This document shows, piece by piece, positions 7,608-16,117 of a stretch of 40,508 nt of DNA (the first letter of the stretch is position 1; the number at the start of each line of letters is the position of its first letter). The notes beneath the pieces were generated by a model. That model saw nothing but the letters and a program-made list of their open reading frames with translations. It was not told where the DNA came from and ran no database searches. The stretch is from Verrucomicrobiota bacterium (GTDB taxonomy: Bacteria > Verrucomicrobiota > Verrucomicrobiia > Opitutales > UBA953): positions 1 through 40,508 of the forward strand of contig VHCL01000014.1 of the NCBI GenBank assembly GCA_016871725.1, given 5' to 3'. The position numbers and the translations under genes were made by a program.

Positions 7608-9029
7608 CTACGCCAACAACTTCTTCACCACGTGGCAGGGCTCGACTCCGGTGAGGCGGAAATCCAGGCCGGCGTTGCGGAAGGTCAGGCGCTCATGGTC
7701 GATGCCGAGGCAATGGAGGATGGTGGCCTGCAGGTCCGGCACGCGGACCTCGTCCTGGACGATGTTGAAACCCATCTCGTCCGTCGCGCCGATCGTCTGG
7801 CCGCCCTTGATGCCGCCGCCGGCCATCCACATCGAGAAGGCCTGCGGGTGGTGGTCGCGGCCTTGGCTGCGGCCGAGCGAGACGCTGGATTCCACCATCG
7901 GAGTGCGGCCGAATTCGCCGCCCCAGACGACGAGCGTGCTGTCGAGCAGGCCGCGGCGCTTGAGGTCCTTGACGAGCGCGGCGGAGGCCTTGTCGGTCTT
8001 CGCGCAGTTGTTGCGCACGTTGCCGGCGACGTCGCTGTGCGCGTCCCAGCCTTCGTTGTAGATGTTGATGAACCGTACGCCGCGCTCGACCATGCGGCGG
8101 GCGAGCAGGCAGGCGCGGGCGAAGGACGGCACCTTCGGATCGCAGCCGTAGAGCTCGAGGGTCTCCTTGCTCTCGGTGGAGAGGTCCATGAGGTCGGGCG
8201 CCGAGGTCTGGAGGCGGTACGCCATCTCGTAGTTGGCGATGCGCGTGGCGATCTCGCTGTCGCCGTCGAGGCGCAGGCGACGGTCGTTCATCGCGTTGAT
8301 GAGCCCGATGGTGTCCTTCTGCGTCGCCGGATCGATGCCCGCGGGCGTGCCGGTGTTGAGGATCGCGTCGCCGGTGTTGCGGAAGCGGGTGCCCGCGTAG
8401 GAGCTCGGCAGGAAGCCGCTGCTCCAGCAGGCCGCGCCGCCGCTGATGCCCGCGCCGGTGCTCATGACCACGAAGGAGGGGAGGTCCTTGGCTTCGGAGC
8501 CGAGGCCGTACGTGATCCAGGAGCCCATGCTCGGCCGTCCCGGCTGCGAGAAGCCGGTGTTCATGTAGATCTGCGCCGGCGCGTGGTTGAACTGGGTCGT
8601 CCGGCAGGACTTCACGATGGCGATGTCATCGGCGATCGAAGCGATGTGGGGGATCATCTCCGAGAGTTCGGCGCCGGACTGGCCGTGGCGGGCGAACTTG
8701 TAGCGCGGGCCCAGGACGGCGGCGTCCGGACGGATGAACGCGTAGCGCTGGCCGTTGATGATCGAGGGCGGGAGGGGTTTGCCTTCCAGCTTGGCCAGCT
8801 CGGGCTTGTGGTCGAAGAGCTCGAGCTGCGAGGGCGCGCCGGCCATGAAGAGGTGGATGACCGCCTTGGCCTTCGGCGCATGGTGCGGCAGGCCGGACAC
8901 CTGGCCCGAGCCGGCGGCGGCGAGGCGGCCGAGGGCGCCGTCGGCCATCAGGGAGGCGAGGGCGATCTTACCGACGCCGAGGGCGCATTCCTGGAAGAAG
9001 TATCGGCGGGTGACGTTGGGGCGGGACAT
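7608..9029 (-). CDS. DUF1501 Tat-exported protein, partner of the upstream DUF1549/DUF1553 cytochrome protein
   Basis: The 473-residue protein starts at ATG 9029 with an RRYFFQECALG segment that resembles a twin-arginine export signal. The rest is the DUF1501 fold, related to the alkaline phosphatase/sulfatase superfamily. Typical blocks are present: LFMAGAPSQLELFDHKP near residue 60, GWDAHSD in the middle, VVWGGEFGRTP, and GRDHHP near the C-terminus, where the histidines and acids could bind metal. It has no CxPSR sulfatase signature. In Planctomycetota and Verrucomicrobiota the DUF1501 gene almost always follows a DUF1549/DUF1553 gene, as it does here after 105 bases of repeat-filled DNA. 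The biochemical role is not known. I am sure of the family and make no claim on the reaction. Confidence 0.93.
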   Translation of the reverse strand: MSRPNVTRRYFFQECALGVGKIALASLMADGALGRLAAAGSGQVSGLPHHAPKAKAVIHLFMAGAPSQLELFDHKPELAKLEGKPLPPSIINGQRYAFIRPDAAVLGPRYKFARHGQSGAELSEMIPHIASIADDIAIVKSCRTTQFNHAPAQIYMNTGFSQPGRPSMGSWITYGLGSEAKDLPSFVVMSTGAGISGGAACWSSGFLPSSYAGTRFRNTGDAILNTGTPAGIDPATQKDTIGLINAMNDRRLRLDGDSEIATRIANYEMAYRLQTSAPDLMDLSTESKETLELYGCDPKVPSFARACLLARRMVERGVRFINIYNEGWDAHSDVAGNVRNNCAKTDKASAALVKDLKRRGLLDSTLVVWGGEFGRTPMVESSVSLGRSQGRDHHPQAFSMWMAGGGIKGGQTIGATDEMGFNIVQDEVRVPDLQATILHCLGIDHERLTFRNAGLDFRLTGVEPCHVVKKLLA

Positions 9030-9037
9030 GGAAGGAA

Positions 9038-9065
9038 GAGTATGGAGTTTCGAGTATCGAGTATG
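9038..9065. repeat. Heptamer tandem repeat, unit GAGTATG/C
   Basis: Four directly adjacent 7-base units start at 9038, 9045, 9052 and 9059. All begin GAGT; units 1 and 4 are GAGTATG, unit 3 is GAGTATC and unit 2 is GAGTTTC. The array lies 8 bases upstream of the DUF1501 start, within its mRNA leader or promoter region. Confidence 0.85.
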
Positions 9066-9103
9066 GGGCCGAAAAGGTGTCGGGATATCAGGGTTATCGG
9101 TCT

Positions 9104-9124
9104 GTCATCTGTCATCCGTCATCG
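9104..9124. repeat. Heptamer tandem repeat, unit GTCATCN
   Basis: Three adjacent units start at 9104, 9111 and 9118. Each is GTCATC followed by T, C or G. A weaker copy, GTTATCG, lies at 9093-9099. This is a second array with its own unit in the same 105-base gap, ending 10 bases before the stop codon of the DUF1549/DUF1553 gene. Confidence 0.8.
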
Positions 9125-9134
9125 ACTCTTCACT

Positions 9135-12101
9135 TCACGGATGCACGATGCTCTCGTCGAGGTTGAGGGCGGCGCGGGCGAGGGCCGTCCAGACGTCCTT
9201 GTCGGCGACCTTGCGGGCGCGCTGGGCGTCGACGAAGGCCTGCAGGGTCTTCAGCTCGTCAGGCGCGGGCGGGCGGGTGACGCAGCGGCGCAGGATGAAG
9301 GTGATGCGGCCGGCGTCATCGGTGGCGGCGGCCATCGCTTTCGCGCCGAGGGCGCGGGCCGCTTCCATGAACATCTCGTCGTTGAGCAGGGTGAGGGCCT
9401 GGAGCGGGCTGTTGGAGACGTCGCGACGGGCGATGCACGCCTCACCGGTGGGGGCGTCGAAGGTCGTGGCCATCGCGAACGGCGCGGTGCGCTTGATGAA
9501 GGTGTAGAGCGAACGACGGTAGCGGTCTTCGCCCTCGCTGGGCTTCCAGTCGATGCGACCGTACGTGCCTTCGCTGGTCACGCTGGCGGGCTGGGGCGGA
9601 TAGACGCCCGGACCGCCCATCTTGAAGGAGAGCAGGCCGGCGGCCTGAAGCGCGCCGTCGCGGATGACCTCGGCGTCGAGGCGGAAGCGGCTGCCGCGCG
9701 CGAGCAGGAGGTTCTCGCGGTCCTTCTCGGCGAGCTCCGGGGTGACGCGGGAGGACTGGCGGTAGGTGGCGCTGGTGACGATCAGACGGTGCAGCTTCTT
9801 CATCGACCAGCCGGTGCGCTGGAATTCGACGGCGAGCCAGTCGAGCAGCTCCGGATGCGTCGGGGCTTCGCTCTGGTAGCCGAGGTCCTCGAGCGTCGGC
9901 ACGAAGCCGCGGCCGAAGAAGGCCTGCCACTGGCGGTTCACGGCCACGCGGGCGGTCAGCGGATTCTCGGGGGCGAAGAGCCAGCGGGCGAAGGTCAGGC
10001 GGTCGGCCGGGGCGTCCTTGGGCAGTCCGGGCAGGAAGGCGGGCACGCCGGGCTTCACTTCTTCGCGCGGGCTCAGGTATTCCCCGCGGTGGTAACGGAC
10101 GGTCGTCCGCGGATTGGAAGGGGGACGTTCGCGCATGACGAGCGTGGGCTGGCCGCGCGGGATGCGCTTGCGCAGGGCGGCGAGGGCCTTGGCGTGCGTG
10201 GCGACTTCCGGCGCGGTCTCGAGGAAGCGCATGCGCAGGGCGTCCCGGTCCTGCGGGGCGGCGCCGGCGAGCATGGCTTCGATCGCCGCGGGGTGGCCGG
10301 TGGCGGTGGCCTGCTCGTCGGTGGTGACGGAGAGGCGGAAGTGGCCGAGCGAGCAGGAGAAGTGCTTTTCGAACAGCATCTTCAGCGTCCAGCCGGCGGG
10401 CAGGTCGGTGGGCTTGGCGAAACGGAAGACGGCGGTCTGGCGCTGGCCGTAGCCGCCCAGCACCTGCCAGCCGCTCGACATCTCGCCGTCCAGCGCGGCC
10501 GAGGCGTTGTTCTTCTTCCGGGCCGCCTTGCCTTTCGCCTTCGCTTTGGCCTTGGGCGCGGCGGCGGCGTCGCTGATGCGGTCCTCTTCTTCGTCGTTCG
10601 TCGCGAAGGCTTCGCCGAATTCGAGCCGCCGGTCGCCATGCCAGGCCTGGAGTTCGCTGAGGAAGAAGCCGCCGAGCGGTCCTTCGTAACTGGTCAGGCC
10701 CGGCCCGTCGTTGGGCAGGGAGGGGTGGTCGGCGACTTCGAGCCGGATCGCCGTGACGCCTTTGAGCGGCCGGTCGAAGGTCAGGTCGTAGACGTCGCTC
10801 TTGGTGCTGTCGCCGCCGCCGAGGATGAAGCCGTCCGGCTGGACCTCGAGTTTCGGCATCGTGGTCTGCAGCTTGGCCGGGCGGAGGACTTCCCATTTCG
10901 AGGCCTTGGGAGCTTCGGCGGCGATCCAAGCGTCGACCTTGGGGTCGAGGGCGGCGACGCCGCCGGGGAACTTGCCGGGCAGCGCGGCCTCGGCCTCGGC
11001 GATCTTCCGCGCGTGTTCGGCGACCTGCTTGGCGTGGTCGGGCGCCGGGATATGGTAGGTCGGTTCGTCGGCGTTGTTCAGGAGCGCCATGACGCCGTAG
11101 TAATCCGTGTGCAGGATGGGGTCATACTTGTGGGTATGGCACTGGGCGCAGTTCATCGTCAGCCCCATCCAGGCCGCGCCGGTGGCGCCGACGCGGTCGA
11201 CCATGGAGTAGAAACGATACTCGTTGGGGTCGGCGCCGCCTTCTTCGTTGAGCATCGTGTTGCGGTGGAAGCCGGTGGCGATGAGGTCGTCGGGCGTGGC
11301 GTCGGGCAGCAGGTCGCCCGCGAGCTGCTTGATGCCGAACTGGTCGTAGGGCAGGTCGGCGTTGATCGCCTTCACGACCCAGTCGCGGTAAGGCCAGATC
11401 GTGCGCGGGCGGTCCTTCTCGAAACCGTTGGTGTCGGCGTAGCGGGCGAGGTCGAGCCAGCGGCGCGCCCAGCGTTCGCCGTAGCGCGGCGAAGCGAGCA
11501 GGCGGTCGACGAGTTTCTCGTAGGCTTCGGGCGACTTATCCTGGACGAAGGCGTCGGCCTCTTCGGGAGTGGGAGGCACGCCGGTGAGGTCCAGAGTCAC
11601 GCGACGCACGAGGGCGAAGCGGTCGGCCTCGGGCGAAGGCTTCAGGCCGGCCTGGGCGAGGCGAGCGCGCACGAAGGCGTCGATCGGATGGACGCCGGCT
11701 TGCGGCAGGGGCGCCTGCTTCGGCGCGGAGAAGGCCCAGTGCGGCTGATAGACGCCGCCTTCCGCGATCCAAGCCCGCAGGACCGCCTTGTCCTTGGCGG
11801 ACATCGGCTTCTTCGCTTCCGGCGGCGGCATGATGTCGTCCGGGTCTTCGGAGAAGATGCGATGGATGACCTCGCTCTTGTCAGGCTGGCCCGGGACGAT
11901 GGCGAGTTCGCCCGACTTGCCTTTGCCATGGGCGGAGTCGGCGAGGTCGAGGCGGAGTTTTCCTTTGCGCGCCTGTTCGTCCATGCCGTGGCAGGCGAAG
12001 CAATGCTGGGCCAGGATGGGTCGGACTTCGCGGTTGAAGTCGACGGCCGAGGCCGCGGCGGCGGCCAGCGCGAGGACGAGGGGGGAGCAAAGGCGGGACA
12101 T
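9135..12101 (-). CDS. Planctomycete-type cytochrome protein: PSCyt1 + DUF1549 + DUF1553
   Basis: The 988-residue exported protein has a signal peptide (MSRLCSPLVLALAAAAASAV). A cytochrome-like PSCyt1 domain follows, with CFACH at 34-38 and PPPEAKKPM further on. DUF1549 covers about 135-345 and contains a second heme-type motif, CAQCHTHKYDP, with its CxxCH at 318-322. Residues about 400-595 look like a discoidin-type beta-sandwich, which could bind carbohydrate. DUF1553 covers about 695-960. A lysine/alanine-rich stretch (516-533) interrupts the beta-sandwich. The family always travels with DUF1501, whose gene follows here. It is thought to act outside the cytoplasm on complex substrates, probably in redox chemistry; no reaction is proven. 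The ATG at 12101 has the leader GACACCCC with no Shine-Dalgarno sequence. Confidence 0.93.
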   Translation of the reverse strand: MSRLCSPLVLALAAAAASAVDFNREVRPILAQHCFACHGMDEQARKGKLRLDLADSAHGKGKSGELAIVPGQPDKSEVIHRIFSEDPDDIMPPPEAKKPMSAKDKAVLRAWIAEGGVYQPHWAFSAPKQAPLPQAGVHPIDAFVRARLAQAGLKPSPEADRFALVRRVTLDLTGVPPTPEEADAFVQDKSPEAYEKLVDRLLASPRYGERWARRWLDLARYADTNGFEKDRPRTIWPYRDWVVKAINADLPYDQFGIKQLAGDLLPDATPDDLIATGFHRNTMLNEEGGADPNEYRFYSMVDRVGATGAAWMGLTMNCAQCHTHKYDPILHTDYYGVMALLNNADEPTYHIPAPDHAKQVAEHARKIAEAEAALPGKFPGGVAALDPKVDAWIAAEAPKASKWEVLRPAKLQTTMPKLEVQPDGFILGGGDSTKSDVYDLTFDRPLKGVTAIRLEVADHPSLPNDGPGLTSYEGPLGGFFLSELQAWHGDRRLEFGEAFATNDEEEDRISDAAAAPKAKAKAKGKAARKKNNASAALDGEMSSGWQVLGGYGQRQTAVFRFAKPTDLPAGWTLKMLFEKHFSCSLGHFRLSVTTDEQATATGHPAAIEAMLAGAAPQDRDALRMRFLETAPEVATHAKALAALRKRIPRGQPTLVMRERPPSNPRTTVRYHRGEYLSPREEVKPGVPAFLPGLPKDAPADRLTFARWLFAPENPLTARVAVNRQWQAFFGRGFVPTLEDLGYQSEAPTHPELLDWLAVEFQRTGWSMKKLHRLIVTSATYRQSSRVTPELAEKDRENLLLARGSRFRLDAEVIRDGALQAAGLLSFKMGGPGVYPPQPASVTSEGTYGRIDWKPSEGEDRYRRSLYTFIKRTAPFAMATTFDAPTGEACIARRDVSNSPLQALTLLNDEMFMEAARALGAKAMAAATDDAGRITFILRRCVTRPPAPDELKTLQAFVDAQRARKVADKDVWTALARAALNLDESIVHP

Positions 12102-12223
12102 GGGGTGTCGCCGGAGGGGTCGGCGTCGGGTATTCAGACAAGCCTTACCGCCCGGGGTTGCGAGTCATTAGCAGGCAGGTTTGACGGTTGCGGGGCGGGA
12201 GGCGCCTCGCATCCTGCTCCGTC
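12102..12223. promoter_or_regulatory. Divergent intergenic region between the DUF1549/DUF1553 gene and the plus-strand hydrolase
   Basis: This is the only divergent gap in the window, so it must hold promoters for both directions. It contains TTGACG on the plus strand at 12181-12186, which looks like a -35 box, but I see no convincing -10 at the right distance. A small inverted repeat, CGCCG (12109-12113) with CGGCG (12121-12125), lies just upstream of the minus-strand start. Confidence 0.45.
12152..12164 (-). promoter_or_regulatory. Copy 3 of upstream motif CTYGCAACCYMGG
   Basis: On the minus strand this reads CTCGCAACCCCGG and lies 50 bases before the ATG at 12101. It differs from copy 1 by one base and from copy 2 by two bases. 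Confidence 0.3.
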
Positions 12224-13288
12224 GTGCGGCCCCTCGCCCTCATTTTCTGTCTTATCGCCGCAGGGGTGTCCGCCGCCGAAGGGTCGCGGCCAGGCGATGG
12301 GCAAGGTCTGCGGGAAAAATGGCAGCGGGCGCTGGGTGCCCCGCGGTCGGCTGTCGGCCCGGCCGGCATGGCGGAGCGGGTCGAATCCTTCGAGACGCCG
12401 GATTTCCGGGCGCAGCTTTTCCGCCAGCGCACCGGCCCGGAGACCTGGCAGCGTGTCCTGATCCTGAAGCCCCTCCGGCTCGAGGGCCGGACCGCCGGAG
12501 TCGTCGTCCCGTTCTATGATCCCGACCGGATGTGCGGTTACGATCTGCGGTCAAAGCAACGGCTCGGGCCGGAGCGGAACACGGCGTTCTTCGGGTTGCA
12601 TCTCGTCCGGCAGGGCTACGTGGTCGCCGCGGTCGAGGCCTACCCGTTCAACCTGCTGACGCCGGATGAGCAGAAGGCGAGCAAGGGCGGGATGGGCGTC
12701 TGGCGCGACGCCGCGGCCAAGCTCGCCCGGCAAGAGCCCGGTTGGACGGGCATGGGCAAGCTCACCCATGACACGCGTCTGACGGCCGACCTCCTGGCGG
12801 CGGATGCGCTGGTCGACCCGGCCCGGCTCGCGGTGATGGGGCATTCGCTCGGCGGCAAGATGGCCTTCTACGCCGGATGCCTCGATCCGCGCTTCAAGGC
12901 GATCGTCGCGAGCGATTTCGGGCTGGCGTGGGATTCCTCCAACTGGGGCGACGCTTGGTATTTCGGCGACAAGCTGAAGGCCATGCGCGCGGACGGGCTT
13001 TCGCAGGAACAGCTGCTCGCCTTCCATGCTCCGCCTTTCTTCCTGATTGCCGGGCAATATGACAGCGAAGCGACGTGCGGCCCTCTGTTGGCGGCGGCCC
13101 GCCAGACGCGGGCACTCGCGGGCCGGGCAGGCGACCTCGAGATGTTCGACCATCATTCCGGCCACCAGCCGACCTGGCTGGCATTGAAGGCCGCCTATGC
13201 CTGGCTGGCGCGACGGATGGAGATGTCCGCGCCCGACTTCGCGCACCTCGACGCGCTCGCCCGCGAGCAGGCGAAGGCAGGCAAGTAG
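12224..13288 (+). CDS. Exported alpha/beta hydrolase (dienelactone hydrolase / acetyl xylan esterase-like)
   Basis: I prefer the GTG at 12224, which gives a tidy signal peptide (VRPLALIFCLIAAGVSAAEG) and 354 residues; a TTG at 12188 would add twelve arginine-rich residues. The nucleophile elbow is GHSLGG, with the serine at 208 in this numbering. An acidic residue in AGQYDSE and a histidine in DHHSGHQPTW near the C-terminus complete a plausible triad. The stretch DALVDPARLAVMGHS is typical of secreted PVC hydrolases that act on carbohydrate esters. It is the only plus-strand gene in the window. It diverges from the DUF1549/DUF1553 gene and converges on a sulfatase gene, with only 4 bases between the two stops. 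Substrate unknown; a sugar or feruloyl/acetyl ester is a reasonable guess. Confidence 0.85.
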   Translation: MRPLALIFCLIAAGVSAAEGSRPGDGQGLREKWQRALGAPRSAVGPAGMAERVESFETPDFRAQLFRQRTGPETWQRVLILKPLRLEGRTAGVVVPFYDPDRMCGYDLRSKQRLGPERNTAFFGLHLVRQGYVVAAVEAYPFNLLTPDEQKASKGGMGVWRDAAAKLARQEPGWTGMGKLTHDTRLTADLLAADALVDPARLAVMGHSLGGKMAFYAGCLDPRFKAIVASDFGLAWDSSNWGDAWYFGDKLKAMRADGLSQEQLLAFHAPPFFLIAGQYDSEATCGPLLAAARQTRALAGRAGDLEMFDHHSGHQPTWLALKAAYAWLARRMEMSAPDFAHLDALAREQAKAGK

Positions 13289-13292
13289 GCGC

Positions 13293-14717
13293 TCACTTCT
13301 TTTGCTTCTTCCCGCCGCCCTTGGTCGGTCGGAGTCCGACTTCCTGGCCGCGGTCGGCGGGCATGGAGCGATGCCAGGCCAGGATGGCGGCCGAGAGTCT
13401 CGCCACGACGGCGGGTTCGCGGGAAGCGAGGTCGATCGTTTCGCCGGGGTCCTTCGAGAGGTCGTAAAGGAGCGGCTTGGTGCCGTCATATTCGCAGAGC
13501 AGCTTCCAGTCGCCCTCGCGGATCGCGAGGTCCGGCTGGGCGTCGGGGAGGGCCGGTGGCCAGTTCTTGCGGTCGGGCGGACGTCGCCAGCAGATCGTGC
13601 CGGGATGGGAGGCGGCCGGGCCGCCCAGGAGCGTCGCTGAGAGGTCGGCGCCGTCGAGGCCGGCGGGCGAGGGCAGGCCGGCGAGGCGGGCCAGCGACGG
13701 CGCCAGGTCCATGGCGGCGAAGACCGAGGCCGCATCCGCTCCTCCGATGCGTTCCTTCGCCATGCGCCCAGGAGCCCAGACGACCAAGGACGACCGCAGG
13801 CCGCCTTCGAAGAGCTGGGTCTTGTGGCCGCGGAACGGACCGGCCGACCCCGCGCCGGGTTCCGGTCCGTTGTCCGAACACACGACGAAGATCGTGTTGT
13901 CGCGCAGCGCGGGGTCATCCCTCACCCGCGCGAACAGGCGGCCGAGCTGGCGGTCCATCTCCTCGAGCACCGCGAGGTAGATCCGATGTTTCTCCGGCGA
14001 CCACTTTTCGAGCGGCGGGAAGTAGGGGCTGTGGACGTCGTCCGGCCAGAGGTCGACGTAGAAGGGCTGACGCTTCGCCGCGGCGGCGTCGATGAACCGG
14101 ACGGCGGCGTCCACGTAGCCGGAGGTGATCTTCGAGCGGTCCATCCACGTCGCCGGCCCGCCGAGGCGCTCGGCGTCGGCCCAGAGCCTCTTCGGCTCCT
14201 TGTCCCCGGGCTTCAGCGTCAGCGGGAGGAGCTTCGGCCCCATGCCCTCGAAGTTCGTCAGGGACGCGTCATAGCCGTAGGCCTTGATCGGCGGGGCGTC
14301 GGCGACGTCACGCTGGCCGCCGAGGTGCCATTTGCCGAAGTGGCCGGTGGCGTAACCGCCGGCCTGCAGCGTGCGGGCGAGGGAGGGTGCCTGCGGATCC
14401 AGCCATTGGGCGTTGCCTTTGGCCTCGTTGGCCGCGCGGAATTCAAGGAAGGAGTTGATCCGCCAGCGCTGCGGGTATTGGCCCGTCACGAACGCGCATC
14501 GCGAGGGCGAGCAGATCGGCGAGTTCACGTAGAACTGCTTGAAGCGCAGGCCTTCGGCGGCGAGCCGGTCGATGTTCGGGGTCTTGGCTTCCGTGTTGCC
14601 GAAGCAGGAGAAGTCGCCCCAGCCCATGTCGTCGATGAGCACGAAGACGAAGTTGGGTTTCGTCGGTTCGGCGGCGCCGAGCAGCAGGGCGGAGGCGAGC
14701 AGGCAGAGCAGACGCAT
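13293..14717 (-). CDS. Exported S1-family sulfatase, Cys-type (CSPSR)
   Basis: The 474-residue product has a signal peptide (MRLLCLLASALLLGAAE) and the type I sulfatase fold. Metal-binding DD is at 29-30. The formylglycine signature CSPSR is at 69-73, so Cys69 must be converted to formylglycine by an enzyme not encoded here. GKWHLGG, DDVHSP and VVCSDNGPEPG supply the remaining metal and sulfate-binding blocks. It is expected to hydrolyse sulfate esters on a polysaccharide outside the cytoplasm. The protein ends in a basic tail (KGGGKKQKK). Its ATG is 3 bases after the stop of the preceding sulfatase gene, so the two are translationally coupled. The stop converges with the plus-strand hydrolase 4 bases away. 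The exact sulfated sugar cannot be told from sequence. Confidence 0.95.
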   Translation of the reverse strand: MRLLCLLASALLLGAAEPTKPNFVFVLIDDMGWGDFSCFGNTEAKTPNIDRLAAEGLRFKQFYVNSPICSPSRCAFVTGQYPQRWRINSFLEFRAANEAKGNAQWLDPQAPSLARTLQAGGYATGHFGKWHLGGQRDVADAPPIKAYGYDASLTNFEGMGPKLLPLTLKPGDKEPKRLWADAERLGGPATWMDRSKITSGYVDAAVRFIDAAAAKRQPFYVDLWPDDVHSPYFPPLEKWSPEKHRIYLAVLEEMDRQLGRLFARVRDDPALRDNTIFVVCSDNGPEPGAGSAGPFRGHKTQLFEGGLRSSLVVWAPGRMAKERIGGADAASVFAAMDLAPSLARLAGLPSPAGLDGADLSATLLGGPAASHPGTICWRRPPDRKNWPPALPDAQPDLAIREGDWKLLCEYDGTKPLLYDLSKDPGETIDLASREPAVVARLSAAILAWHRSMPADRGQEVGLRPTKGGGKKQKK

Positions 14718-14720
14718 GGC

Positions 14721-16067
14721 TCAGCGCACGCCCGAGGGCACGGCGTCCTTGAGCAGTTCGGCGAGCCGGGCGCGCATGGCCTTGACCCGTTCCGGCTGGG
14801 CTTCGGCCAGGTTCTTGGCTTCGGAGGGGTCGGCGGAGAGGTCGTAGAGCGCGACCGACTCATATTTGCCGGCGGACTTCTTGCCTTTCTTCTTGCCGGA
14901 CGGCGCGACGTCGTCGGCTCCGCCAGCCACGATCAGCTTCCAATCGCCCATCCGGACCGCGGCGCGGGCGGGGCCTTGGGTCGACACCGAGAGGATGGCG
15001 TCGTGGGGCGAGGCGGCCTGCTTCGTCAGCATCGGCCAGACGTCGAGCCCGTCGATCGGCAGCTTCTGTTCGAGGGAGCCGCCGGCCTGCTTGATCAGGG
15101 TCGGATACCAGTCGACCATGTGCATCGGCTGGCGGATGCGCTGTCCGGCCGGAATGCGGCCCGGCCACGTGGCGAAGGCCGCGGCGCGGACGCCCCCTTC
15201 GAAGATCGAGCCTTTGAAGTCGCGGAGCGGGGTGTTGTCGCCCGGGGGCGGGCCGCCGTTGTCGCTGGAGAAGACGATGAGGGTGTTCTCGAGGCGGCCG
15301 GCCTGCTGCAGCGCCGCTTCGATCTGACCGACGGCCTCGTCGACCGCGGCGAGCATGCCGGCGAGCTTCTGACGGTTGCCTTTCAGATGGGCGTAGGGCT
15401 TGAGATAGCTGTCCGGGACTTGGAAGGGGCTGTGGACGCCGTTGAAGGGCACGTAGAGGAAGAGCGGTTTCGCCTGGTCGGCCGAGGTCACCACCTTGCA
15501 GGCCTCCTTGGCGATCAGGTGCGTCGTGTAGCCCTCTTCCTTGAGCGGCGCGCCGTTGCGATACCAGTCGAGCTTGTTCATCCGTTCGTGGGTGAAGTAG
15601 TCGAGCATCCCGAAGAAGTGGCCATACTGGTGGTCGAAGCCGCGGGCGTTGGGCTGGTAGGCTTTCTCGAATTCGCCGAGGTGCCACTTGCCCGTGAGGG
15701 CGGTCCGGTAGCCGGCCGAGCGCAGGGCGTCGGCCAGCGTGCGTTCGGCCAGCGGCAGGCCCCAGCCGGCTCCCGGTGAGACGATCGTGTAGACCCCGGT
15801 ATGCGTCGGGTAGCGTCCGGTCATCAGCGTGGAGCGGGTCGGCGAGCACACCGGCTGCACGTAATGGTTCTCGATGATCGCGCCGCCGCGGGCGAGCCGG
15901 TCGATGTTCGGCGTCTTGATCTCCTTGCCGCCGTTGAAGCCGCAGTCGGCGAAGCCGAGGTCATCGATCAGGAAGAAGATGATGTCCGGCTGCTTCGGCC
16001 GGGTCTGGGCGGAGCAGAGGGCCGTGCAGAGGCACGCGAGGCCGGTCAGGAAGGCTCGGGGAAGCAT
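14721..16067 (-). CDS. Exported S1-family sulfatase, Cys-type (CSPTR), arylsulfatase B-like
   Basis: This 448-residue sulfatase starts at ATG 16067 with signal peptide MLPRAFLTGLACLCTALCSA. DD at 35-36 binds the metal, CSPTR at 74-78 carries the formylglycine cysteine, and GKWHLGEF, HSPF and SSDNGGPPPG follow in order. The GVYTIVSPG and GFDHQYGHFFG segments resemble arylsulfatase B / N-acetylgalactosamine-4-sulfatase relatives, but PVC sulfatases are too diverse to name the substrate. A lysine/glycine-rich loop lies at about 391-401. It is the first of two coupled sulfatase genes and lies downstream of the FAD oxidoreductase. The start codon is partly inside a hairpin (16066-16090), so translation may be controlled there. 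Confidence 0.95.
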   Translation of the reverse strand: MLPRAFLTGLACLCTALCSAQTRPKQPDIIFFLIDDLGFADCGFNGGKEIKTPNIDRLARGGAIIENHYVQPVCSPTRSTLMTGRYPTHTGVYTIVSPGAGWGLPLAERTLADALRSAGYRTALTGKWHLGEFEKAYQPNARGFDHQYGHFFGMLDYFTHERMNKLDWYRNGAPLKEEGYTTHLIAKEACKVVTSADQAKPLFLYVPFNGVHSPFQVPDSYLKPYAHLKGNRQKLAGMLAAVDEAVGQIEAALQQAGRLENTLIVFSSDNGGPPPGDNTPLRDFKGSIFEGGVRAAAFATWPGRIPAGQRIRQPMHMVDWYPTLIKQAGGSLEQKLPIDGLDVWPMLTKQAASPHDAILSVSTQGPARAAVRMGDWKLIVAGGADDVAPSGKKKGKKSAGKYESVALYDLSADPSEAKNLAEAQPERVKAMRARLAELLKDAVPSGVR

Positions 16068-16090
16068 GGGGTGTCCACAGTGAACCCCAT
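16066..16090 (-). promoter_or_regulatory. Start-codon hairpin of the CSPTR sulfatase gene
   Basis: ATGGGGT (16066-16072 on the plus strand) and ACCCCAT (16084-16090) are perfect 7-base inverted repeats with an 11-base loop. In the mRNA the 3' arm contains the first two bases of the start codon at 16067. This would hide the start unless the stem is opened. No Shine-Dalgarno sequence is present. Confidence 0.5.
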
Positions 16091-16117
16091 CGGCTCCCGA
16101 AGGTTGAGCCTAAAAGC

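Noticed and set aside
7463-7654. Short plus-strand frame with an NPYPYPCPY string
   Set aside because: It is again translation of the C-rich repeat and has no protein character.
12181-12186. TTGACG as a sigma-70 -35 box for the plus-strand hydrolase
   Set aside because: No acceptable -10 lies 16-19 bases downstream; I mention it only within the divergent region.
7596-12461. Plus-strand open frame of more than 1,600 codons opposite the DUF1501 and DUF1549/DUF1553 genes
   Set aside because: It is the antisense shadow of two well-supported minus-strand genes in high-GC DNA. Its translation is a low-complexity mix of G, A, V, E and R with no domain, and it even runs through the repeat-filled gap.
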